Shown: piece after piece, positions 54,578-64,000 of the stretch
Position numbering within the stretch: the stretch's first letter is position 1
Layout: every line of letters begins with the position of its first letter
Source: Tessaracoccus lapidicaptus
Lineage (GTDB): Bacteria; Actinomycetota; Actinomycetes; Propionibacteriales; Propionibacteriaceae
Direction: 5' to 3'
NCBI RefSeq assembly: GCF_001693815.1
Contig: NZ_MBQD01000022.1
Coordinates: forward strand, 124,001 to 188,000
Length of the DNA: 64,000 nt
The notes under the pieces: model-generated
What the model was told of the DNA's origin: nothing
Database searches by the model: none
The model's input: the letters and a program-made list of their open reading frames with translations, nothing else
Made by a program: the position numbers and the translations under genes

Positions 54578-55910
54578 ACCGGCTGTAGTGGCCCTGGAAC
54601 AGGGCATCGATCTTCCCGGTCTCGCCGTTGCGGTGCTTGGGGATGTGGAATGCGGCCAGCCCGCGCTCCTCGTCGGTGGGGTTCTGCGAGTACATCTCCG
54701 GACGGTGCAGCATGAGGACGATGTCCGCGTCCTGCTCAAGCGAGCCTGACTCACGCAGGTCGGACAGCTGGGGGATGCCGTCCTTGCGCTGCTCGGTGTT
54801 TCGAGACAGCTGCGACAAGGCGATGACGGGGATCTCCAGCTCCTTGGCGAGCAGCTTGATCTGACGGGAGAACTCGGAGACCTCCAGCTGGCGCGACTCC
54901 ACCTTCTTGCCCGAGCTCATCAGCTGGATGTAGTCGATCGCGAGCAGCTGCAGGTCGTGCTTCTGCTTGAGCCGGCGGGCCTTCGCGCGGATCTCCATCA
55001 TGGTGAGGTTCGGCGAGTCGTCGATGAAGAAGTTCTTCTCGCCCAGGATGGCGGACTTGTCGGTGACGCGCTGCCAGTCGTTCTCGTCCATCTTGCCGCC
55101 GCGGATCTTGCCCAGGGGCACCGACGCCTCGGCGGAGAGCACCTTCATGACGATCTCGGTGCGGCTCATCTCGAGAGAGAAGAACGCCGCGGTGAGGTTG
55201 TGGTGGATGGCCGCCGAGCGGCACACGTCGAGCGCGAAGGTGGACTTACCGACGCCGGGGCGCGCAGCGACGATGATCATCTGGCCGGGGTGCAGGCCGT
55301 TGGTGATCCGGTCGAGCTCGATGAACCCCGTGGGCACTCCCGAGAGCGCGTCCCCGGAGGACGCGATGGCCTCCATCTCGTCGAAGGTGGGCTCGAGCAG
55401 TTCGCGCAGGGACTTGTAGTCCTCCGACGCCTTCTTCTCCGTCACCTCGAACAGCGTCTGCTGGGCCTCGTCGACGATCTTGTCAACATCCCCCTGGCCC
55501 TGGTAGCCGAGCTGGGCGATGCGGATCGACGCGTTGACGAGCCGGCGGAGGACGGCCTTGTCGCGCACCAACTCCGCGTAGTAGATGGCGTTGGCCGCGA
55601 TCGAGACCGACGCCAGCAGGTCGTGCAGGTAGACCGGCCCGCCGACCTTGGCCAGCTGCCCCTGCTTGCCCAGCTCGCCGGCGACGGTGATCGGGTCCGC
55701 GGGCTCGCCGCGGCCGTAGAGCGTGATGATGGCGTCGAAGATGATCTCGTGATTGGGCCGGTAGAAGTCCGCGCCGCGCAGCACCTCGACCACCTCGGAG
55801 ATGGCGTCCTTCGACATCATCATCGCGCCCAGGACGCTCTGCTCTGCCGCCAGGTCCTGCGGGGGAGTGCGATCCAGCTCGCGGTCGTCGAAGACGGCTG
55901 TCTGCGACAT
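54558..55910 (-). CDS. dnaB: Replicative DNA helicase
   Basis: 450 residues with no intein. N-terminal primase-interaction domain, linker helix, and RecA-like motor with Walker A ARPGVGKST, FFSLEMS, Walker B LLAIDYIQLMS and QLSRNTEQR. It unwinds DNA at the replication fork as a hexamer. AAGGAGGGACC precedes the ATG. It is not next to rplI or ssb in this window. Its upstream region holds a cluster of DnaA boxes. Confidence 0.95.
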   Translation of the reverse strand: MSQTAVFDDRELDRTPPQDLAAEQSVLGAMMMSKDAISEVVEVLRGADFYRPNHEIIFDAIITLYGRGEPADPITVAGELGKQGQLAKVGGPVYLHDLLASVSIAANAIYYAELVRDKAVLRRLVNASIRIAQLGYQGQGDVDKIVDEAQQTLFEVTEKKASEDYKSLRELLEPTFDEMEAIASSGDALSGVPTGFIELDRITNGLHPGQMIIVAARPGVGKSTFALDVCRSAAIHHNLTAAFFSLEMSRTEIVMKVLSAEASVPLGKIRGGKMDENDWQRVTDKSAILGEKNFFIDDSPNLTMMEIRAKARRLKQKHDLQLLAIDYIQLMSSGKKVESRQLEVSEFSRQIKLLAKELEIPVIALSQLSRNTEQRKDGIPQLSDLRESGSLEQDADIVLMLHRPEMYSQNPTDEERGLAAFHIPKHRNGETGKIDALFQGHYSRFTNAPM

Positions 55911-55987
55911 GGTCCCTCCTTGAAGCCCGACGGATTCCGGCCACAGGACAGGCTAGGGCACGCCTCCGACAGGATCCGGCGGAGCCC

Positions 55988-56362
55988 TGTGGGCAAGCCT
56001 GTGCACGGGGTGTGGACAGGCTGTGGACGGCTGCCAGGTCCCGGCCCGCGACCTGTGGACAGATATGTGCGTGAGCGGCCACTGGACCGTTATCAAATCG
56101 TTATCTTTGCCGCACAGGATGGTGCCCGGGGGATTTGTCCACATATCCCCCGCGGGCCCCGCGTTCGACGCCTGTTCGACGGCGCAACTGCGCCTGACGT
56201 GCGCTCTTGCGGAAAAAGCCAGCTGACTAGGCGCGTTGCTAATTCTTACCTTCGGGGGCTGGACGCCGTCGCTCCGTTGGTGCTAATGCGGAGCGGTTCG
56301 GCAGGGCGGAGGACTGCGTGGTGGCCCACTGTCCACAGGGTCGGGTCCGGAACTGTGGACAA
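55988..56362. promoter_or_regulatory. Cluster of seven DnaA-box-like sites upstream of dnaB
   Basis: TGTGGACA-type boxes lie at 55988, 56011, 56022 and 56054 (one orientation), TTGTCCACA at 56135 (perfect), CTGTCCACA at 56329 and TGTGGACAA at 56354 (perfect). An AT-rich stretch, TTATCAAATCGTTATCTTTG (56090-56109), lies between the fourth and fifth boxes. No coding gene was seen in the 567 bases between dnaB and csoR. It could be an origin, a DnaA-titration site or control of dnaB. Confidence 0.75.
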
Positions 56363-56434
56363 ATCGCTGCAGGTACCAGACCCCGGTGGGGAATGGCGAC
56401 TCCTCGCATGCGATGATGAATCTACTTGAAGCCG

Positions 56435-56451
56435 ATACCCCCAAGGGGTAT
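56435..56451 (+). promoter_or_regulatory. CsoR operator
   Basis: ATACCCCCAAGGGGTAT, an inverted repeat ATACCCC/GGGGTAT with a 3-base spacer, matches the known form of CsoR-binding sites (TACCCnnnnGGGGTA). It lies 26 bases before the csoR start and would cover the promoter. Confidence 0.8.
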
Positions 56452-56477
56452 GGTGGCGTACGAGAAGGGGGACTTGC

Positions 56478-56792
56478 ATGACTGAGATCACCGAAGCCAC
56501 GTGTCATCACGCGAACCACGGCTACACGCCCGAGAAGGCGGCCTACCTACGTCGGCTGCGCCTCATCGAGGGCCAGGCCAGGGGCATCGCGCGCATGGTG
56601 GAGGAGGACCAGTACTGCATCGACATCCTCACCCAGGTCGCAGCCGTCACGAGCGCGCTCAAGGCGGTCTCGCTGGGTCTTCTCAACGATCACCTCTCGC
56701 ACTGCGTCGCGGACGCCGCCCGTCAGGGTGGGCCCGAGGCCGACGCCAAGATCGACGAGGCGATGCAGGCCATCAAACGCCTGGTCCGCTGA
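56478..56792 (+). CDS. csoR: Copper-sensing repressor CsoR
   Basis: 104 residues, all-alpha. The Cys-His-Cys copper ligands are Cys47, His72 and Cys76, with the same spacing (25 and 4) as in M. tuberculosis CsoR. The DNA-binding RLRLIEGQARG segment is intact. Cu(I) binding releases it from DNA and turns on the efflux genes. The N-terminal THHANH-like tail carries an extra Cys/His group that may also bind metal. It is the first gene of the csoR-copZ-copA operon. Confidence 0.9.
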   Translation: MTEITEATCHHANHGYTPEKAAYLRRLRLIEGQARGIARMVEEDQYCIDILTQVAAVTSALKAVSLGLLNDHLSHCVADAARQGGPEADAKIDEAMQAIKRLVR

Positions 56793-56818
56793 CCCACCTA
56801 CCGAACAGGGGCTTCACC

Positions 56819-57024
56819 ATGATCACCAAGTACACCGTTTCCGGCATGACCTGCGGCCATTGCGTCAAGAGCGTCACCGAGGAGGTCTCGGAGGTCGACG
56901 GCGTGTCGAACGTCTCCGTGACCCTCGATGGCGGCCAGATGCTGGTCGAGTCCGATGAGCACGTCCCCTTCGACGCGATCATCGAGGCCGTCCGCGAGGC
57001 CGGCAACTACACCGTCGTCGAGGC

Positions 57025-57028
<4 letters not shown>
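56819..57028 (+). CDS. copZ: Copper chaperone, CopZ-like
   Basis: 69 residues forming one heavy-metal-associated domain with GMTCGHC (Cys12, Cys15) in the first loop. It carries Cu(I) through the cytoplasm and hands it to CopA or CsoR. It starts 26 bases after csoR and overlaps copA by 4 bases (GTGA), so the two are made together. Confidence 0.9.
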
Positions 57029-59208
<2,180 letters not shown>

Positions 59209-59291
59209 CCCGACGAAGGTGAAGAGTAGGTCAAGAAATTCGTGAATCCGGGTGAAGGATCGAGGATTTACGCAGACGGGCCGAGTTCAGC

Positions 59292-59377
59292 TAGTGTTTC
59301 TCTCGACGCCGTTGCTGGTGTCCCGCAAGACCGCCCGGCCGCTGCCGCCCCCCCAAGGGCAGCGGCCGGGCTTTTTT
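59292..59377 (+). ncRNA. Possible small RNA between copA and fumC
   Basis: A promoter-like pair TTTACG (59267-59272) and TAGTGT (59292-59297), 19 bases apart, lies 36 bases before a very strong intrinsic terminator. This would give a transcript of about 75 bases. It may equally be just the end of the copA message. No peptide with a ribosome-binding site was seen. Confidence 0.25.
59333..59377 (+). terminator. Intrinsic terminator after copA
   Basis: Perfect 14-base stem (59333-59346 with 59358-59371), followed directly by TTTTTT (59372-59377). The clearest Rho-independent terminator in the window; the 220-base gap between copA and fumC otherwise holds only promoter elements. Confidence 0.9.
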
Positions 59378-59416
59378 CTGCCCGTCGTTCCCGGCTGGGA
59401 GCGCCCGGGATCGGGG

Positions 59417-59422
59417 TAGGTT
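59417..59422 (+). promoter_or_regulatory. -10 box of fumC (leaderless type)
   Basis: TAGGTT ends 6 bases before ATG 59429, so the transcript would start at or within a base or two of the start codon. Confidence 0.5.
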
Positions 59423-59428
59423 GGGGTC

Positions 59429-60817
59429 ATGGCTACCCGCATCGAAACTGACTCCATGGGGCCCGTCCAGGTCGACGCCGACCGCTACTGGGGCGCCCAA
59501 ACCGAACGCAGCCTCCACAACTTCGACATCGGCCGCGACACCTTCGTCTGGGGCCGCGCCATGGTCCGGGCGCTCGGCGTCCTCAAGAAGGCCGCGGCCC
59601 TCGCGAACGCCGAGCTGGGCGAACTGCCCGAGGACCGCGGCAGCCTCATCGCCCGCGCCGCCGACGAGGTCATCGAGGGCCGGCTGGATGCCGAATTCCC
59701 GCTGGTCGTGTTCCAGACCGGCTCCGGCACGCAGTCGAACATGAACGCCAACGAGGTGATCGCGAACCGGGCCATCGAACTCGCCGGCGGGGAGCGCGGC
59801 TCCAAGGCTCCTGTGCACCCCAACGACGACGTCAACCGCGGCCAGTCGTCGAACGACACGTTCCCCACCGCCATGCACATCGCCGTGGTGTCGGAGCTGA
59901 ACTCCCGGCTCTACCCGGCGGTCGCCCGCCTGCGCGACGTGCTGGCCGAGAAAGCCGAGCAGTACGACGACGTCGTCATGGTCGGCCGCACCCACCTGCA
60001 GGACGCCACCCCCGTGCGCCTCGGCCAGGTGATCGGCGGATGGGTCGCGCAGCTGGACTTCGCCGTCGAGGGCATCCGACACGCCGATTCGCGCGCCCGC
60101 GACCTCGCCATCGGCGGCACCGCCGTCGGCACCGGGCTGAACGCGCACCCCGACTTCGGGCGGCTGGCGGCGTCGAAGATCTCGGAGGAGACCGGGCTGG
60201 AGTTCCGGCAGGCCGACAACCTGTTCGCCGCGTTGAGCGCGCACGACTCGCTCGTCGAGGTCAGCGGCCAGCTGCGCGTGCTGGCCGACGCACTCATGAA
60301 GATCGCCAACGACGTGCGGTGGTACGCCAGCGGGCCGCGCAACGGCATCGGTGAGCTCAACATCCCGGAGAACGAGCCGGGGAGCTCGATCATGCCGGGG
60401 AAGGTCAACCCGACGCAGTCCGAGGCACTGACGATGGTGGTCGCGCGCGTGTTCGGCAACGACGCCACCGTCGGCTTCGCCGGGAGCCAAGGCAACTTCC
60501 AGCTCAACGTGTTCAAGCCGGTGATGGCGCACGCGGTGCTGGAGTCGATCCGGCTGCTCGCCGACGGGGCGCTGTCGTTCACGGAGCACTGCGCGGTCGG
60601 CATCGAGCCGAACCTGCCGCGCATCGAGCAGAACCTGTCGACGAATCTCATGCTCGTCACCGCGCTGAACCGGCACATCGGCTACGACAAGGCCGCCAAG
60701 ATCGCGAAGCAGGCGCACAAGGAGGGCACGTCGCTGCGGGAGTCGGCGCTGGCCAACGGCGTGAGCGGTGAGGACTTCGACCGCTGGGTCATCCCGGGGG
60801 ACATGACGGGTCGGTAG
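59429..60817 (+). CDS. fumC: Fumarase, class II
   Basis: 462 residues. [40 protein letters not shown] with the conserved Ser/His and the signature loop [15 protein letters not shown] are intact. It interconverts fumarate and malate in the TCA cycle as a tetramer without iron-sulfur cluster. Expressed alone from a leaderless promoter. Confidence 0.97.
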   Translation: MATRIETDSMGPVQVDADRYWGAQTERSLHNFDIGRDTFVWGRAMVRALGVLKKAAALANAELGELPEDRGSLIARAADEVIEGRLDAEFPLVVFQTGSGTQSNMNANEVIANRAIELAGGERGSKAPVHPNDDVNRGQSSNDTFPTAMHIAVVSELNSRLYPAVARLRDVLAEKAEQYDDVVMVGRTHLQDATPVRLGQVIGGWVAQLDFAVEGIRHADSRARDLAIGGTAVGTGLNAHPDFGRLAASKISEETGLEFRQADNLFAALSAHDSLVEVSGQLRVLADALMKIANDVRWYASGPRNGIGELNIPENEPGSSIMPGKVNPTQSEALTMVVARVFGNDATVGFAGSQGNFQLNVFKPVMAHAVLESIRLLADGALSFTEHCAVGIEPNLPRIEQNLSTNLMLVTALNRHIGYDKAAKIAKQAHKEGTSLRESALANGVSGEDFDRWVIPGDMTGR

Positions 60818-60890
60818 TCGCGGTCGCGGCTGCGGGTCGCGGGCCCGTCGGGTGCTGACCCCCGCCCGCCTCCCGGCCGCCCGCTCACCT

Positions 60891-61075
60891 GGCACGACAC
60901 GCCGTCGAACTCCGTCGTCGGCGCCCCCTACGACGGTGAGGGGCGAGTTCGGCTGTCATTCGTGCTGTCGACCGCCGGTCCCGCCCCAGCCCTGCGCCCA
61001 ACACGAATAGCAGGCTCGCACGACCCTCGGCCGTGTGGAGGCGGCCGAGGTCCCAGTTCATCGGCGTGTCGTGCC
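60891..61075. ncRNA. 185-base cloverleaf-forming segment (possible structured RNA or MITE)
   Basis: A perfect 14-base outer stem pairs GGCACGACACGCCG (60891-60904) with CGGCGTGTCGTGCC (61062-61075). Inside lie three hairpins: CCGTCGT/ACGACGG (60912-60936), GCGAG...ATTCGTG with CACGAAT...CTCGC (60943-61019) and CCTCGGCCG/CGGCCGAGG (61025-61050). It fills most of the 336-base gap between fumC and the GT4 gene. The strand is not determined, and a small transposable element with inverted ends is an alternative. Confidence 0.5.
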
Positions 61076-61153
61076 GGTCAAGCCGGCCGTCGGTTCCGCG
61101 CGGCCGACGGCGGGGGTGCGGGGGCGGGGGTAGGGGTCGGAGGAACGATGCCC

Positions 61154-62446
61154 TCAGCGCGACCCCGCCTGTTCCGCGTACAGCCGGAGCATCTCCGCCG
61201 CCTGCGACTCGATGCTCCACTGCGACGCCAACTCGACGGAGCGCGCCGACGCGTGGGCGCGCCACTCCTCGTCGGGCAGCCGGTCGATGACGCGCATGAT
61301 CCCTGCGGCAAGCGACGCCGGCGTGGGGCGCGTGATCTCACCGTTGACGCCAGGCTCGACGACCAGTGTCAGCTCGTGGTCGACGCTGACGATCGGCAGC
61401 CCCGCCAGCGCGGCCTCGTGGAGGACCAGCGCCTGAGTGTCGGTGAGGCTGGGGAACGCGAACACGTCCGCCATGCCGTAGAACGCGCCTAGGGCGTCGC
61501 GCTTCTGCTCGCCGGGCAGGATGATCCGGCCCGCCGCGCGACCCTCGGCCAGCACCTTCTTGATGCGCGTGTACCGCTCCCAGTCGCCGACGATGCACAG
61601 CCGCGCGTCGGGGCGCTGCGCGTGCACCAGCTCGAACGCCTCGGCCAGCAGCGGGATCCCCTTCTCCGGCGCGATCCGGCCCGCGTACAGCACCATCGGG
61701 CCGTCGGGGTGGGGGATCGGCGGCGGGCCGGGCGGCAGCGGATCGACGCCATTGGGCACCACCCGGATGTTGGCGTTGGGTGTGATGAGCCGCAGCCGGT
61801 TGGCGGTCTTGGGCGACGGCGTCGTGATGAGGGCGGCCGACTCCAGCATCTTCTCGCAGACGCTGAGCAGCGACGCCGTCGAGCGGCCCCGATCCTCGTA
61901 GCGGATCTCGGCGAGTCGGATGTCCTCGGCGCTGACGAACTCGCCCTTCGTGAACCGCGCGAACGCCCGCAGCACGCCCGTCAGCATGGGGAGGACGGCG
62001 GAGTAGTGGTCGGCGTAGGCGTCGAAGTCGGTGTGCCAGGTGATCATCAGCGGGATGCCCAGGCGGCGGGCCGCCCACGTCCCGAGGACGCCGACCGTGC
62101 CGAACCCGTGCACGTGGATGACGTCCGGCGCGAGCTCGCCGATGCGGTCGATGGTGCGGTCGAACTTGCGCCCGCTCGCCACCCGGGTGGGCATCTTCGG
62201 CACCCGCACCGACGGGAGGCGGATCTCCGTGCGCCCGGGGCGGCCGTGGTGCGGGTTCGGGCCCTTGGCCTCCGGCGCCACGACGATGACCTCGTGCCCG
62301 GCGTCGAGCAGGTTACCCTCCAGCTGCTGCACGGCGAACATGAGGCCGTTGCTGCCCGGGCCGTAGTTGTCCGTGAACTGCGCCACCCTGAGGCGGCGCG
62401 GGGGCAGCTCGGCAGCTGCTGGCGCTGGCGCTGCGGGAGAGGTCAC
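61154..62446 (-). CDS. Glycosyltransferase family 4 (mannosyltransferase-like)
   Basis: 430 residues, GT-B fold. VAQFTDNYGPGSNGLMFAV, HVHGFGTVGVLG and the donor-site VPNGVDPLPPG, with the EX7E-like SLTDTQALVLHEAALAGLP region, fit GT4 enzymes similar to MgtA/PimB-type transferases that build glycolipids and lipoglycans of the actinobacterial envelope. It is not connected to the polysaccharide locus. A short Pro/Ala-rich N-terminus precedes the fold. The sugar is unknown. Confidence 0.8.
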   Translation of the reverse strand: MTSPAAPAPAAAELPPRRLRVAQFTDNYGPGSNGLMFAVQQLEGNLLDAGHEVIVVAPEAKGPNPHHGRPGRTEIRLPSVRVPKMPTRVASGRKFDRTIDRIGELAPDVIHVHGFGTVGVLGTWAARRLGIPLMITWHTDFDAYADHYSAVLPMLTGVLRAFARFTKGEFVSAEDIRLAEIRYEDRGRSTASLLSVCEKMLESAALITTPSPKTANRLRLITPNANIRVVPNGVDPLPPGPPPIPHPDGPMVLYAGRIAPEKGIPLLAEAFELVHAQRPDARLCIVGDWERYTRIKKVLAEGRAAGRIILPGEQKRDALGAFYGMADVFAFPSLTDTQALVLHEAALAGLPIVSVDHELTLVVEPGVNGEITRPTPASLAAGIMRVIDRLPDEEWRAHASARSVELASQWSIESQAAEMLRLYAEQAGSR

Positions 62447-62487
62447 CCGGCCACTCTATCGGCTCCCCCGCGCCCGGCCAGCACCTC

Positions 62488-62493
62488 TAGGCT
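62488..62493 (+). promoter_or_regulatory. -10 box of the glycerate kinase gene (leaderless type)
   Basis: TAGGCT, 7 bases before ATG 62501, with no ribosome-binding site between. Confidence 0.45.
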
Positions 62494-62500
62494 CGTGGCC

Positions 62501-63571
62501 ATGAAGGTCGTCGTCGCTCCTGATTCCTTCAAGGGAACCCTCACCGCGCTCGAGGCCGCCGAGGCGATCGCCGCCGGATGGCGCTCCGTGCGCGACGGCG
62601 ACGAGCTGATCCTGCGCCCCATGGCCGACGGCGGGGAGGGCACGCTCGACGCCTTCGCGTCCGTGCCGGGGGCCGAGCGGGTGCCGGTCGAGGTGGTGGA
62701 CGCCGTCGGCCGGCCGCGGTCGTCGTCGTGGCTGCGCCTGCCCGACGGGACGGGCGTCGTCGAGCTCGCGGACGCATGCGGCATCGTCGGACTGGACCCG
62801 CTGGCACCGCGCGAGGCGCACTCGACGGGGTTCGGCCTGGCGATCCGGGCGGCCCTGGAGGCGGGGGTGTCGCGGCTGCTGCTGGCGATCGGCGGGAGCG
62901 CGTCCACCGACTGCGGCGCCGGCATGCTCGTCGCGCTCGGTGCCCGGCTGGTCGACGCAGCGGGCATCGAGGTGGTGTCGCCGGGCAACGCGGCGCTGGG
63001 GCGCGTCGTCGGCGTGGATGTCAGTGGGATGCTGCGGCCGCCGTCGGGTGGTGCGGTCGTGCTGTCCGACGTGACCAACCCGCTGCTCGGCCCCCTTGGC
63101 GCGGCGGCGGTATTCGGGCCGCAGAAAGGCGGCATGGGGATGGTCGACGAGCTGGAGGATAACGTCGCGCGGTTCGCCGGGCTCCTGGGCGGGGATCCGG
63201 AGGTGCCCGGCGCGGGCGCCGCGGGAGGAGTCGGGTTCGCGCTGCAGTGGTGGGGGGCGACGACGGCGTCGGGGGCGTCCGCTGTCGCGGAGGCGGTCGG
63301 ACTGGCGGATGCCGTCGCGGGCGCGGACCTCGTCGTCACCGGCGAGGGGCGGTTCGACAGCCAGTCCGCCGGGGGGAAGGTGCTCTCGGTGGTGCGGGCT
63401 GTGGCGGGTGACGCGCGCGTCGCCGTCGTCGCGGGGCGGATCGACGCGGACGTCGCGGGGTTGGCCGGGGCGGTGTCGCTGTGGGAGCTGGCGGGGGAGC
63501 GGGCGCTGTCGGATGCGGGCGGTGTCGCGGTGGAGGCGGGTCGGGCGTTGAGCCTGAATGTGGGGTCGTAG
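62501..63571 (+). CDS. Glycerate kinase, GarK/GlxK family
   Basis: 356 residues. MKVVVAPDSFKGTLTALEAA, RPMADGGEGT, LAIGGSASTDCGAGML and VVTGEGRFDSQSAGGK are the family blocks, including the nucleotide-contacting glycine loops. It phosphorylates D-glycerate for entry into glycolysis. The last residues LSLNVGS are encoded by the edge of the 31-base repeat. The gene converges on the CydC-like gene with a 3-base gap. Confidence 0.9.
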   Translation: MKVVVAPDSFKGTLTALEAAEAIAAGWRSVRDGDELILRPMADGGEGTLDAFASVPGAERVPVEVVDAVGRPRSSSWLRLPDGTGVVELADACGIVGLDPLAPREAHSTGFGLAIRAALEAGVSRLLLAIGGSASTDCGAGMLVALGARLVDAAGIEVVSPGNAALGRVVGVDVSGMLRPPSGGAVVLSDVTNPLLGPLGAAAVFGPQKGGMGMVDELEDNVARFAGLLGGDPEVPGAGAAGGVGFALQWWGATTASGASAVAEAVGLADAVAGADLVVTGEGRFDSQSAGGKVLSVVRAVAGDARVAVVAGRIDADVAGLAGAVSLWELAGERALSDAGGVAVEAGRALSLNVGS

Positions 63572-63609
63572 GGCTCAACCCACGCCCGCAAGCCGCGTGT
63601 CAGGCTCAA
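63548..63609. repeat. 31-base intergenic repeat, second locus
   Basis: Two minus-strand TTGAGCC units end at 63609 and 63578, exactly 31 bases apart; the first reads TTGAGCCTGACACGCGGC. A plus-strand TTGAGCCTGA begins at 63548. The repeat covers the 3' ends of both convergent genes. Confidence 0.8.
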
Positions 63610-64000
63610 CCCCCACCGCGACGACGCGGGTGCAGCGGGCGATCACGTCGGGGTCGTGCGTGATGATCAGCATCGGAACGTCGGCGAACTCGCGGAGGGC
63701 GTCGTCGATGAGGGCGTCGGCGGTCGCGCGGTCGAGGTGCTCGGTGGGCTCGTCCAGGATGACGACGTCGCGGGGACCGACCAGCAGCCGCGCTATCGCC
63801 AGTCGACGGCGCTCGCCCCCGCTCAGCGTCGACCCCGCCTCCCCGACGCGACGCGCCGGGTCCAGCCCCAGCCCCGCGCGGGCCAGCGCGAGGCGGATGT
63901 CGTCGTCGGTGGCGTCGCGACGACCGATGCGCACGTTCTCCGCCACCGTCGTCGCGAAGATGTGCGCATCCTGGGCGAGGTAGCCCACGCGGCCGCCCCG
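63575..64000 (-). CDS. ABC exporter ATPase, CydC/CydD-like, cut by the window edge
   Basis: The last 141 or so codons of an exporter half-transporter: Q-loop GYLAQDAHIFATTVAENVRIG, signature TLSGGERRRLAIARLL, Walker B VVILDEPTEHLD and switch His in IITHD. The Q-loop context fits thiol-reductant exporters (CydCD) needed for cytochrome bd assembly, but the membrane domain is outside the window. The C-terminus VEPDTRLAGVG is encoded by the 31-base repeat rather than by family sequence. Confidence 0.75.
   Translation of the reverse strand, partial: RGGRVGYLAQDAHIFATTVAENVRIGRRDATDDDIRLALARAGLGLDPARRVGEAGSTLSGGERRRLAIARLLVGPRDVVILDEPTEHLDRATADALIDDALREFADVPMLIITHDPDVIARCTRVVAVGVEPDTRLAGVG

Noticed and set aside
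60885-61061. 58-codon minus-strand frame (MNWDLGRLH...) inside the cloverleaf segment
   Set aside because: No ribosome-binding site or known relatives, and its C-terminal half is Arg-rich by composition; the base pairing explains the sequence better. A small protein is not fully excluded.

Overview
The window is GC-rich DNA of an actinomycete. Markers are a mycothiol-type deacetylase (MshB family), a GAF-ANTAR regulator, DnaA boxes of the actinobacterial type TTGTCCACA, and many genes that appear leaderless (a TANNNT box 6-8 bases before the start codon). Gene content (glutamine-dependent NAD synthetase, PEP carboxylase, GH13 debranching enzyme, CydC-like exporter) fits Propionibacteriales, perhaps near Tessaracoccus, but the sequence alone does not prove the genus. 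No rRNA, tRNA or CRISPR array was seen.

Layout. 1-16.5 kb is core and housekeeping: a lipoprotein (cut), mshB, a HAD protein, two Gfo/Idh/MocA oxidoreductases, a cation transporter, a DUF5671 membrane protein, a GH13 debranching enzyme, a diacylglycerol-kinase-like enzyme, DUF4126, nadE, an ArsC-like reductase, alanine dehydrogenase and an RlpA-like secreted protein. 16.6-29.0 kb is a sugar-use locus: two ABC permeases and a lipoprotein binder, a DUF624 protein, GH43, GH3, a LacI regulator and a YicI-type GH31 alpha-xylosidase. Three near-identical palindromes (CGAAAYGMTTCG type) precede its transcription units, which suggests one LacI regulon for xylose-containing oligosaccharides.

29.0-30.5 kb holds repeats and mutY. 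30.5-49.2 kb is a cell-surface polysaccharide locus. WecB and WecC would make UDP-ManNAcA; several glycosyltransferases, two CgeB-like proteins, a DUF6270 protein and a heparinase II/III-like protein would build or trim the polymer; and an ABC-2 permease plus ATPase (Wzm/Wzt type) would export it. Roughly 36.5-42.9 kb is visibly less GC-rich and ends at a decayed IS3-family element, so this part was probably acquired. An asparagine-synthetase-like protein that has lost both hallmark catalytic residues closes the locus.

49.2-64 kb returns to core genes: GAF-ANTAR regulator, NhaD/CitMHS-like antiporter, ppc, a small HTH protein, dnaB, a csoR-copZ-copA copper operon, fumC, a GT4 glycosyltransferase, glycerate kinase and a CydC-like ATPase (cut). 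Three non-coding features stand out: a cluster of seven DnaA boxes beside an AT-rich patch upstream of dnaB, a 185-base segment that folds as a cloverleaf between fumC and the GT4 gene, and two intergenic repeat families (a 68-base hairpin centred on GTGCATATGCAC, and a 31-base repeat that supplies C-terminal tails to two unrelated proteins).
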